Shown piece after piece: positions 23,422-30,688 of a stretch of 64,000 nt of DNA (within the stretch, counting starts at the first letter, position 1; every line of letters begins with the position of its first letter). The translations under genes and the position numbers were made by a program. The notes beneath the pieces are model-generated. The model was not told the DNA's origin. It was given only the letters and a program-made list of their open reading frames with translations, and did no database searches. This DNA is from Isoptericola sediminis (GTDB lineage Bacteria; Actinomycetota; Actinomycetes; Actinomycetales; Cellulomonadaceae), in assembly GCF_013085345.1 (NCBI RefSeq), contig NZ_JABFAJ010000007.1, positions 34,475 through 98,474 of the forward strand, given 5' to 3'.

Positions 23422-24435
23422 GTGATCACCCCAGACCCGGTGCGCAACGTCGGCACCGTCGCCGGCGTCGCGGCCGCCGTGCTGGGCGGTCTGGCGGCCG
23501 CCACGCAGTCCCGGGTCAACGGGACCCTGGCCACCGAGGTCGGCAGCGGGTTCGGGGCGGCCGTCGTCTCCTTCGGCTCGGGGCTGCTCTGGCTGACGAT
23601 CGCGGTGCTGTGCTGGCCCGCGGCGCGCACCGCCCTCGGTCGCGTCCGCACCGCCCTGCGCACCGGGGGGCTGCGCCCCTGGGAGGTGCTGGGCGGACTC
23701 GGCGGCGGGTTCTACGTCGCGGCCCAGGGCCTGACCGTCTCCTCCCTCGGCGTCGCGCTGTTCATGGTGGCGATCGTGGCCGGGCAGTCCGTGAGCTCTC
23801 TGGTCGTGGACCGGCTCGGGCTCGCCCCGGGCGGGGTCCGCCTGGTCACCGTGGGCCGCGCCGTCGGCCCGACGCTGACCGTGGTCGCCGTCGCGGTCGC
23901 CGTGTCCGGGTCGGTGGACCGCGTCGAGGACGTGTGGCTGGCCGTGGTCCCGCTGTTCGCCGGGGTCTTCCAGGCCTGGCAGCAGGCGATGAACGGGCGG
24001 GTACGGGGTGCGGCCGTCCCGGCGGCCGCACCGGGGGCACCGCCGTCGTCCACGTTCCCCGGGGTGGCGGCGGCGACGTTCATGAACTTCCTCGTCGGCA
24101 CGACGGCGCTGGTGGTCGCCTTCGCCGTGTCGGTGCTGGTGGGCGGATGGCCGGCGGGTGCGCTGCCGACGCGCTGGCCCCTGGACCTCGTGCTGTACTC
24201 CGGCGGGCTGCTCGGGATCGTGTTCATCGCGATCCAGGCGGCCGTGGTGCACCGCATCGGTGTGCTGCTGCTCGGTCTGGGGCTCATCGCCGGGCAGGTC
24301 GTCGGCGCGCTCCTGCTCGACGTCCTCGTCCCCGGGGCCGCGGCTCCCGGTGCGGCCATGTACGTCGGCGCCGCCCTGACCCTGGTGGCGGTCGCCGTCC
24401 CGCTCGTGGAGTCGCGACTCCGGCGACGGCGCTGA
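23422..24435 (+). CDS. DMT-superfamily transporter, DUF606 (YdcZ) type, duplicated
   Basis: The 337-residue protein has ten hydrophobic helices in two halves of about five. Each half carries a version of the DUF606/YdcZ motif: AAATQSRVNGTLATEVGSGFGAAVVSF in the first, and FAGVFQAWQQAMNGRVRG plus FMNFLVGTTAL in the second. Most YdcZ proteins have five helices and work as pairs, so this is an internally duplicated version. The substrate of this family is not established. The GTG at 23422 gives the natural N-terminus. Confidence 0.85.
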   Translation: MITPDPVRNVGTVAGVAAAVLGGLAAATQSRVNGTLATEVGSGFGAAVVSFGSGLLWLTIAVLCWPAARTALGRVRTALRTGGLRPWEVLGGLGGGFYVAAQGLTVSSLGVALFMVAIVAGQSVSSLVVDRLGLAPGGVRLVTVGRAVGPTLTVVAVAVAVSGSVDRVEDVWLAVVPLFAGVFQAWQQAMNGRVRGAAVPAAAPGAPPSSTFPGVAAATFMNFLVGTTALVVAFAVSVLVGGWPAGALPTRWPLDLVLYSGGLLGIVFIAIQAAVVHRIGVLLLGLGLIAGQVVGALLLDVLVPGAAAPGAAMYVGAALTLVAVAVPLVESRLRRRR

Positions 24436-24443
24436 CCCCGGTC

Positions 24444-24482
24444 GACGACGCGACCGAGCGCCGGGCGCTCGGTCGCGTCGTC
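24444..24482. terminator. Perfect 18-bp bidirectional terminator hairpin
   Basis: The 18-base arm 24444-24461 and its reverse complement 24465-24482 enclose CGG; outer CCCCGG/CCGGGG extends the stem. It sits between the DMT gene stop and the converging LVIVD gene stop. Confidence 0.75.
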
Positions 24483-24487
24483 CGGGG

Positions 24488-25936
24488 TCAGCCGTGGAAG
24501 CGGACCTGCCCCTGCGGGTTGAGCTCACGGTAGGTGTTCGGCTTCTGCTTGCCGACACCGGCCGCGTCGTCGATCTCCAGGACGTCGAAGCCCTGCTGGA
24601 TGTCGTTCGAGAAGACGTACCCGTTGTAGTAGTACGCCGACCACGACCCGCCGAGGATCAGCCGCTCGGCGGACAGCGGGCCCCGGTCGAACCAGGCGAT
24701 CTCGGTCGGGTTCTCCGAGTCCGTGAAGTCGAACACCGAGATCCCGCCCTGGTACCAGGCCTGGACCATGATGTCCTTGTCCTTGACCGGGATGAGCGAC
24801 CCGTTGTGCGCCACGCAGTTCTCGGTGTTGGTGTTGGTCCGCGGGATCTTGTAGTAGCTGCGGAACTCCAGCTCGCCGTCGACGATGTCGTAGATGCCGT
24901 TGGCGCCGCGCTTGGAGCCGACCGACTCGTTGCACGTCGCCGCGCCGCCGCCGCCGAGCTCGTCGGTGAACACCACCTTGGTGCCGTCGTTGTTGAACGT
25001 CGCCGAGTGCCAGAACGCGAAGTTCTCGGTGTCGCGGACGGTCGAGACGACCTCGGGCTGCTCACGGTCCGAGATGTCCATGAGGATGCCGTCGCCCATG
25101 CAGGCGCCCGCCGCGAGGTCGAGCTTCACGAAGGTCGTGATGTCGTGGCAGCCGGAGGTGTTGGTGTAGCCGCCCTCGGGGAACAGCACCGGCTCGGAGA
25201 CGACCGCGGCCTCGGCGGGGGCCTTCATCGGGATCTTGACCACGGAGATCTTGTCGTGCGGCGGCTGGCACCCGGACAGCAGCGAGTTCGGCGAGTACGA
25301 GGAGACGTAGACGTAGAGCGTCTGCCCGTCCTTGCTCGGTGCCAGGGAGTTCGTGTGCGACCCGCACGCCGTCTCGACGGCGGCGACGTACTGCGGCTCC
25401 GTGGGCTCGGAGATGTCGAAGACCTTCAGCCCCTCCCAGTAGTCGACCCCCACCGGGTAGATCGGCTCGCTCTCGCACGAGTCGTCCGTGCGCCACGAGT
25501 CCGTGGACAGCACGAGCAGGTCGCCGTACACCGAGACGTCGTTCTGCGAGCCCGGGCAGACGACCTGGGCGGCCTGGGTCGGGGCCTCCGGGTCGGAGAT
25601 GTCGTACACGGTGAACCCGTTGTAGTTGCCGGCGAAGGCGTAGTCGCCCTGGAACGCCAGGTCGGAGCTGTAGGAGTTCTCCGCCGCGAACGCCCCGTTC
25701 TTGGGGATGTTGGCGATCAGCTCCATGTTCATCGAGTCCGTCGTGCCCGGCTCGCTCAGGGAGAGCGGGGTCGCGCCGTCGTCCAGGGCCGCGATGCTCT
25801 GGGCAGGCAGCTCGGACCCGTCGCTCGGCTCGGCGAAGCCGGGGGCCGCGACGGCGAAGGACCCGACCGCGAGCACGCTGGTGAGCGCTCCGGTCGCCAG
25901 CGCACGACGTCGCTGTCCGGTGGTCAGTTGACGCAC
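24488..25936 (-). CDS. Secreted LVIVD-repeat propeller protein
   Basis: The product has 482 residues. A Sec-type signal peptide (QRRRALATGALTSVLAVGSFAVAAPGFA) precedes a domain built of LVIVD-like repeats, where each blade has a YDISDPEAP / FDISEPTEP / MDISDREQP / FDFTDSENP strand-turn. Such proteins form beta-propellers on the cell surface; their function is unknown. Paired Cys residues are scattered through the domain. A GTG at 25945 would put the strong AAGGAGG only one base away, so the GTG at 25936, ten bases after it, is the better start. It diverges from a DUF305 lipoprotein across 85 bp that contains a CRP-like palindrome. Confidence 0.85.
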   Translation of the reverse strand: MRQLTTGQRRRALATGALTSVLAVGSFAVAAPGFAEPSDGSELPAQSIAALDDGATPLSLSEPGTTDSMNMELIANIPKNGAFAAENSYSSDLAFQGDYAFAGNYNGFTVYDISDPEAPTQAAQVVCPGSQNDVSVYGDLLVLSTDSWRTDDSCESEPIYPVGVDYWEGLKVFDISEPTEPQYVAAVETACGSHTNSLAPSKDGQTLYVYVSSYSPNSLLSGCQPPHDKISVVKIPMKAPAEAAVVSEPVLFPEGGYTNTSGCHDITTFVKLDLAAGACMGDGILMDISDREQPEVVSTVRDTENFAFWHSATFNNDGTKVVFTDELGGGGAATCNESVGSKRGANGIYDIVDGELEFRSYYKIPRTNTNTENCVAHNGSLIPVKDKDIMVQAWYQGGISVFDFTDSENPTEIAWFDRGPLSAERLILGGSWSAYYYNGYVFSNDIQQGFDVLEIDDAAGVGKQKPNTYRELNPQGQVRFHG

Positions 25937-25980
25937 AGGCGTCACACCTCCTTGGGTAGTGTGCCCCTAGCATCACCTGA

Positions 25981-25996
25981 TGTGACGTTCGTCACC
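25981..25996. promoter_or_regulatory. CRP/GlxR-like palindrome in divergent promoter region
   Basis: TGTGACGTTCGTCACC matches TGTGA-N6-TCACA except for the last base; its core GTGACG-TT-CGTCAC is a perfect inverted repeat. It lies between the LVIVD and DUF305 genes, where a single regulator could serve both. Confidence 0.45.
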
Positions 25997-26021
25997 AGGG
26001 GGGAACCAGAAAAATTTCCGG

Positions 26022-26744
26022 ATGGTGACAGTGGACGTGCAGAGAACGCTCAGGATTCGCCGGGACAGGTGGCCCGCCGTGGTGACCACGCTGGTCGCCG
26101 TGACCGCCGTGACCTCCTGCACGGGCGGCGCGCCCGAGGAGGCTGCCGGGACGGCCGCACCCGAGAGCGTCGTCGTGCAGCCGGGCCGCCCCGGCGAGGA
26201 CAGCACGACGGTGCAGCCCGAGGACTTCGAGGCCACCGAGCCCGAGGACCGGTGGAACGAGGCCGACGCGACGTTCGTGAGCGACATGATCGTGCACCAC
26301 GCCCAGGCCCTGGAGATGTCCGCGCTCGCAGCCGACCGGGCCGAGGACCCCTCCGTGCTGGCGATCGCCGACCGGATCCGCGACACCCAGGGTGCGGAGA
26401 TCCACGGCATGGCGGGCTGGTTGCAGGGGCACGGCCTGCCGGTCCCCGTCCCGCTGGAGGGGGGCGACGGCTCCGGGCCCCGGGTACCGGCCGAGCACGA
26501 CCACGAGGACATGCCGGGCATGCTGACGGACGCCCAGATGGCCGAGCTGGAGGCGGCGACCGGTGCGGAGTTCGACCGGCTCTACCTCGAGGGCATGATC
26601 CAGCACCACCGGGGTGCGGTCACGATGTCCACCGATCTCGTCGGCGCCGGGACCAACCTGCGCACCCAGGAGCTGGCCGCGGACATCGGCGCCGGCCAGC
26701 TCGCCGAGATCGACCGCATGCAGGAGATGCTGGACGGCCTGTGA
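26022..26744 (+). CDS. DUF305-domain lipoprotein (ferritin-like fold)
   Basis: The product has 240 residues. The N-terminal basic stretch and hydrophobic helix end in VTSC, a probable lipobox, so it is likely anchored outside the membrane. After an acidic linker come two DUF305 repeats with the His-His motifs FVSDMIVHHAQALEMS and YLEGMIQHHRGAVTMS. DUF305 proteins form four-helix bundles and are often linked to copper or other metal stress, but the role is unproven. A His/Asp/Met segment (EHDHEDMPGM) between the repeats could also bind metal. The start is not certain: the ATG at 26022 lacks a close ribosome site, and GTG codons just downstream are alternatives. Confidence 0.85.
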   Translation: MVTVDVQRTLRIRRDRWPAVVTTLVAVTAVTSCTGGAPEEAAGTAAPESVVVQPGRPGEDSTTVQPEDFEATEPEDRWNEADATFVSDMIVHHAQALEMSALAADRAEDPSVLAIADRIRDTQGAEIHGMAGWLQGHGLPVPVPLEGGDGSGPRVPAEHDHEDMPGMLTDAQMAELEAATGAEFDRLYLEGMIQHHRGAVTMSTDLVGAGTNLRTQELAADIGAGQLAEIDRMQEMLDGL

Positions 26745-26759
26745 CCGGCCGGCGGCGGG

Positions 26760-27569
26760 TCAGGGAGCCGTCACGAAGATGTCGAACAGCTCCGGGTGGT
26801 GGCCGTGCACCAGCACGGCGAAGACCACCGCGTCGAACAGCAGGTGCACCGTGACGACGTACGGCAACGACTTGTACCGGGCGAAGATCCAGCCCTGCAC
26901 CAGCGCGAACGGGATCGTCAGCAGCGGCCCCCACTCGCGGTAGCCGAGCTCCCACAGGAACGACACGAACACCGTGGCCTGGAGCAGGTTGGCCGCCTGC
27001 AGCGGGAAGTGACGGCGCAGCAGCGCGAACACCGTGCAGATGAAGAACAGCTCGTCCCAGATGCCGACCGCGTTGACGCCGACGAACAGCCTCCCGATCG
27101 CACCGTCCTCCTCGAGCGGCGGCCAGTTCAGGTACGCCCCGGAGGACAGGAAGTACCAGGGCAGCACGAGGTAGCCGACGACGACCACGACCACCAGGTA
27201 GAGCCACTGCCCGCGGGTCCACCGGCGCCCGGTGAGGACGGGGAACTGCACCGCACCCTTGCCGTCGTCGTCGCGGAACACGTAGCGGGACAGCGCCCAG
27301 GGCACCAGGACCGCCAGCGACAGCGCGACCGTGAACCTCGCCATGCCGGCGTCCGAGAGGTCGGCCTCCAGCGAGATCGAGGACACGATCGACATGCCGA
27401 GCGCGATGAGGGCGAGGTCCCGCCCGAGGCGGCGGTCGGCGACCAGACCGAGGACGACACCTGCCAGCAGCGGCACGTAGCCGAGCGGGCGCACGTGCAC
27501 GGCGAACAGGAGCACCGCGGCACCGCACACGAGCACGGCAGCGCTGTAGCGGGCGAGGACGGCGGCCAT
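26760..27569 (-). CDS. CPBP-family membrane protein (CAAX protease-like)
   Basis: The product has 269 residues and about eight membrane helices. The region GVNAVGIWDELFFICTVFALLRRHFP is the first conserved motif of CPBP (ABI) proteases, but with Asp-Glu instead of the usual Glu-Glu pair, and FLWELGYREWG plus VVTVHLLFDAVVF carry the later Glu and His positions. Catalytic competence is therefore uncertain. CPBP proteins cleave peptides within the membrane, sometimes for bacteriocin immunity. The ATG at 27569 is preceded by a TAGGGT box at seven bases; a GTG at 27578 is an alternative start. Confidence 0.75.
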   Translation of the reverse strand: MAAVLARYSAAVLVCGAAVLLFAVHVRPLGYVPLLAGVVLGLVADRRLGRDLALIALGMSIVSSISLEADLSDAGMARFTVALSLAVLVPWALSRYVFRDDDGKGAVQFPVLTGRRWTRGQWLYLVVVVVVGYLVLPWYFLSSGAYLNWPPLEEDGAIGRLFVGVNAVGIWDELFFICTVFALLRRHFPLQAANLLQATVFVSFLWELGYREWGPLLTIPFALVQGWIFARYKSLPYVVTVHLLFDAVVFAVLVHGHHPELFDIFVTAP

Positions 27570-27576
27570 GCCGGGC

Positions 27577-27582
27577 ACCCTA
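27577..27582 (-). promoter_or_regulatory. Candidate -10 box (TAGGGT) for CPBP gene
   Basis: TAGGGT ends seven bases before the ATG at 27569 on the minus strand, in the 32-bp gap after the heme oxygenase gene. Confidence 0.4.
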
Positions 27583-27601
27583 ACGGTGCGGACGGGCGAC
27601 G

Positions 27602-28255
27602 TCAGGGCGCCGGGTGCGCGTCGCCGAGCTCGACGAACACGGCGCGGTTGAGGCGGAACGCCTCCTGGGCCTCCGCGACGGCCGTCGCCGTCTCGTCAGG
27701 GGTCAGCGCAAGGTCGTCGAGCCGGGCCCGGTACAGGTCCTTGAACGGCTTGAGCCGCGGGATCGCGGGGAAGTCGTAGAACTCCAGGCCGTCGGCCCCC
27801 AGGCCGTAGTGGCGCTGCATCATCCGCTGCACGATCTGCCCGCCCGAGAGGTCGCCCAGGTAGCGGGTGTAGGCGTGGGCGGCGTACTCCGGCACCCGGG
27901 TCCCGACGTCGTGCAGCCGGGCGATGTAGGTCGCGGTGGCCGGCAGCACCCGGATCTCGTCCCGCCAGGCCGGTCCGCGCAGGAACGCCAGGTCGCGTTC
28001 GATGGCCGGGACGCGCCTCAGCTCGTCGAACACCAGGCCCGTGCCGCGCCGATCCTGGCGCACGGTCTCGCCCACCTGCTCCAGGGCGGTGTACACGGCG
28101 TGCTGCTGGGCGGCCAGGTCGGCGTAGGCGTCCACGTCGAGCCGACCACCCAGGAGCAGGGAGACGAAGCCTTCGTTCTCGGCCCGCTCGTGCTCCTCGC
28201 GCGTGCCGTCGCGCAGCAGGGCGGAGAGGGTGCGCTCCGGGGCGACGACGGGCAT
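27602..28255 (-). CDS. hmuO: Biliverdin-producing heme oxygenase
   Basis: The enzyme has 217 residues, the usual size of bacterial heme oxygenases. His22 in LRDGTREEHERAENEGF is the expected proximal heme ligand, and YTRYLGDLSGGQIVQRMMQ is the flexible distal helix (GDLSGG motif). It splits heme with O2 and electrons into biliverdin, CO and iron. A good GGAGGT precedes the ATG at 28255. Upstream lies a 12-bp perfect palindrome of DtxR/IdeR style, so iron control is likely. Biliverdin is also the chromophore of bacteriophytochromes, and one is encoded at 39.5 kb; the product may thus serve both iron recovery and light sensing. Confidence 0.93.
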   Translation of the reverse strand: MPVVAPERTLSALLRDGTREEHERAENEGFVSLLLGGRLDVDAYADLAAQQHAVYTALEQVGETVRQDRRGTGLVFDELRRVPAIERDLAFLRGPAWRDEIRVLPATATYIARLHDVGTRVPEYAAHAYTRYLGDLSGGQIVQRMMQRHYGLGADGLEFYDFPAIPRLKPFKDLYRARLDDLALTPDETATAVAEAQEAFRLNRAVFVELGDAHPAP

Positions 28256-28316
28256 GGGACCTCCACCGGGACGGATGGTGACGACGTGTCGGGACCCCTC
28301 CACGATAGCGCAGCAC

Positions 28317-29537
28317 TTAGGTATACCTATCCTCCGCCGGCGGCGCGACCGCGCGGTCCTCGGGGGCGTTCCGCAACGCTGCTGCGCGACGCAGCAGGTG
28401 GTGCCGCTCCGGCACGGACGTGGCCGTCCCGGCGGCCCGTGCGTACAGGTCCGCCGCCAGCACCCGCGCACCGGCGAGCTCGTGCAGGTACGCCTCGACG
28501 GCGACCCGTCGTGGCACGTCCGGGGCGACGGCGTCGAGAGCCCTCAGCCCGGCGGGTGGACCGTCGGCGTGCCCGACGGCGACCGCCCGGTTGAGGCGCA
28601 CCACCGGGGTGTCCGCGAGCGCCACGAGCTCGTCGTACCACTCGAGGATCTGCACCCAGTCGGTCTCCGCGGCGGTCGCCGCGTCGTCGTGCAGCGCCTG
28701 GATGGCCGCCTGCACCTGGTACTCCCCCAGGCGGTCCCGGGCGAGCGCGGCCTGCAGCAGCCGCACCCCCTCGGCGATCGCCGCGGTGTCCCAGGCCGAG
28801 CGGTCCTGCTCGGCGAGCGGCACCAGCTCGCCACGCCGCGTCCACCGGGCCGCGCGACGGGCGTCGGTGAGCAGCATGAGGGCGAGCAGGCCGGCGACCT
28901 CCGGGTCGGCCGTGGCGACGGCGAGCTGCCGCGTCAACCGGACGGCCTCCCTGGCCAGGTCCACCTCGCCCGTGTGCCCCTCGGTGAACATCACGTACAG
29001 CACGCGCAGGACGTTCTGTACATCACCTGGCCGGTCGAAGGACTGACCGGACAGCGCACGCTTCGCGCGGCTGATGCGTTGGGCCATCGTGGCTTCCGGG
29101 ACCATGTACGCCCGCGCCACCTGCGCCGTCGTCAGCCCGCCGACCGCGCGCAGCGTCAGCGCCACGGCCGAGGCCGGGCTCAGCGACGGGTGGCAGCACC
29201 GGCTCAGCAGCAGCAGCGTGTCGTCGTCCTGCTCGGTCGGGCCCTGCCCCGGGGCGGCCGTCACCTGCTCCTCGCGCCGCCGTCGGGCCTCGTCCGCGCG
29301 CCGGGCGTCGAGGAACCGGCGCCAGGCCACGGTGACGAGCCACGCGCGCGGGTCCGCCGGAAGGTCGGCCGGCCAGCGGCGTGCGGCCTCGACCAGCGCC
29401 TCCTGGACGCTGTCCTCCGCGGTGGCGAAGTCCGCACCGCGGCGCACGAGCGCGCCGAGGACCGGCGGGCCGAGCTCGCGCAGGAGCCCGGCCACGTCCG
29501 TCCGGTCCGCGGCCACTCCGTCGCCCGGGCCGGTCAC
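28317..29537 (-). CDS. ECF sigma factor, SigJ/ECF42-like with C-terminal extension
   Basis: The product has 406 residues. Region 2 is at residues ~20-85 (FATAEDSVQEALVEAARRWPADLPADPRAWLVTVAWRRFLD) and region 4 at ~110-165 (ALTLRAVGGLTTAQVARAYMVPEATMAQRISRAKR). A ~230-residue Ala-rich helical extension follows (DUF6596/TPR-like). This long form and the neighbouring DGPF (YCII) gene are the defining traits of the ECF42 group. The GTG start at 29537 overlaps the YCII stop (GTGA). No anti-sigma gene is adjacent, as is usual for ECF42, where the C-terminal domain is needed for activity. Targets typically include the partner DGPF gene itself. Confidence 0.88.
   Translation of the reverse strand: MTGPGDGVAADRTDVAGLLRELGPPVLGALVRRGADFATAEDSVQEALVEAARRWPADLPADPRAWLVTVAWRRFLDARRADEARRRREEQVTAAPGQGPTEQDDDTLLLLSRCCHPSLSPASAVALTLRAVGGLTTAQVARAYMVPEATMAQRISRAKRALSGQSFDRPGDVQNVLRVLYVMFTEGHTGEVDLAREAVRLTRQLAVATADPEVAGLLALMLLTDARRAARWTRRGELVPLAEQDRSAWDTAAIAEGVRLLQAALARDRLGEYQVQAAIQALHDDAATAAETDWVQILEWYDELVALADTPVVRLNRAVAVGHADGPPAGLRALDAVAPDVPRRVAVEAYLHELAGARVLAADLYARAAGTATSVPERHHLLRRAAALRNAPEDRAVAPPAEDRYT
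28318..28329. promoter_or_regulatory. DtxR/IdeR-like palindrome upstream of heme oxygenase
   Basis: TAGGTATACCTA is a perfect palindrome, extended by T to TTAGGT on one side. The half-sites match DtxR/IdeR (TTAGGT...ACCTAA) but are spaced closer than in the 19-bp consensus. It overlaps the last codons of the sigma factor gene and would cover a promoter whose -10 could be TATCGT at about 28302-28307. Confidence 0.5.
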
Positions 29538-29947
29538 TCCGCCCCGGCCGGCGCGTCCTGCAGGAACGGGCGCACCTCGATCCACTCCTCCAGCGGCAGC
29601 CCACCGGGACCGGGCGCCGACGACAGGAACGCCGCCGCCTCGTGCGCCCGCTCGGTCGAGTCGACGTCGATGATCATCCATCCGGCGATCACGTCCTTGG
29701 TCTCGGCGAACGGTCCGTCGGTGACGGGTGGGCGCCCCTCGCCGTCGAACCGCACGAACGTGCCCTCCGGGGACAGCGCCTGGGCGTCGACGAACTCACC
29801 ACGCTCGGTGAGGACGTCGATGACGTGGTCCATGAACGCGATGTGGTCGGACACCTCCTGCGGCGTCCAGCGGTCCATCGGCTGCACCGCGTTCGGCCGC
29901 TGCTCCGGGCCGCCGCGGTAGTGCTTGAGCATCAGGTACTTCGCCAT
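29534..29947 (-). CDS. YCII-related (DGPF) protein, sigma factor partner
   Basis: The 137-residue protein has the DGPF motif in VTDGPFAETKDVIAGWMIIDVDS and the C-terminal EVRPF strand. It belongs to the YCII-like dimeric alpha/beta family with a ferredoxin-like fold, whose biochemical role is unclear. It is co-transcribed with and overlaps the ECF42-type sigma factor. AAGGAG lies six bases before the ATG at 29947; the ATG two codons earlier (29953) is too close to it to be used well. Confidence 0.9.
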   Translation of the reverse strand: MAKYLMLKHYRGGPEQRPNAVQPMDRWTPQEVSDHIAFMDHVIDVLTERGEFVDAQALSPEGTFVRFDGEGRPPVTDGPFAETKDVIAGWMIIDVDSTERAHEAAAFLSSAPGPGGLPLEEWIEVRPFLQDAPAGAE

Positions 29948-30084
29948 GGTCATCTCCTTCGTCCGGGGTCCTTCGTCGATCGTGCCGACACCCGGGGGAC
30001 GGAGCCACCGGACGGTTCTCGACATGCGGCAGACCCGTGTCCCCGGGGCGGCCTAGGCTCTCCGGTGACGACGAGGAGGTCCCC

Positions 30085-30669
30085 GTGGACGAGGACGACG
30101 CCAAGGTCACCCTGCTGCGCTACCTGCGCGGCGCGCGCGAGGCGCTGGTGTGGAAGACCGAAGGACTCTCCGAGCGGGAGCTCCGCATGCCACGCACCCC
30201 GACGGGCACCAACCTGCTCGGACTGGTCAAGCACGCCGCGAGCGTCGAGGTCGGCTACTTCGGGGAGGTCTTCGGCCGGGAGTGGCCGACGCCGGAGGAG
30301 ATCGCCTGGACGGAGCGCTTCGACGAGGAGCCCAACGCCGACTTCTTCGCGGCCGCGGAGGAGTCGGCCGAGCAGATCATCGACCTGTACCGGCGCATCG
30401 CCGCGTTCGCGGACGAGACGATCGAGTCGCTGCCGCTCGATTCCCCCGGCCGGGTCCCGTGGTGGGGCGACCGTGGTGACGTGACGCTCGAGCGGGTCGT
30501 CGTCCACGTGCTCGCCGACCTGCAACGGCACGCCGGCCACGCCGACATCCTCCGTGAGGGCATCGACGGCGCCGTCGGGCTCCTGCCGCGGAACACGAAC
30601 ATCCCCGACGTCGACCAGGCGGCGTACGTCGCCCGGCTGCGCGCGATCGCGGAGCAGTTCCCCGCCTGA
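30085..30669 (+). CDS. DinB/DUF664-family protein
   Basis: The product has 194 residues. The all-helical DinB fold carries the expected metal-ligand histidines: one in LLGLVKHAASVEVGYFG and a pair in LADLQRHAGHADILRE. DUF664/DinB proteins of Actinomycetota are often mycothiol-dependent transferases or hydrolases in thiol or xenobiotic metabolism. The GTG at 30085 is preceded by GAGGAGG at ideal spacing; an upstream ATG would include unconserved sequence. It stands alone, divergent from the DGPF gene and 19 bases before the rRNA methyltransferase gene. Confidence 0.85.
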   Translation: MDEDDAKVTLLRYLRGAREALVWKTEGLSERELRMPRTPTGTNLLGLVKHAASVEVGYFGEVFGREWPTPEEIAWTERFDEEPNADFFAAAEESAEQIIDLYRRIAAFADETIESLPLDSPGRVPWWGDRGDVTLERVVVHVLADLQRHAGHADILREGIDGAVGLLPRNTNIPDVDQAAYVARLRAIAEQFPA

Positions 30670-30676
30670 CCCGGGC

Positions 30677-30682
30677 GACAAT
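30677..30682 (+). promoter_or_regulatory. Weak candidate -10 box (GACAAT) for methyltransferase gene
   Basis: GACAAT ends six bases before the GTG at 30689 and fits the A2/T6 positions of a -10 element but lacks the first T. The gene has no ribosome site, so leaderless translation is plausible. Confidence 0.3.
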
Positions 30683-30688
30683 GGGTCG

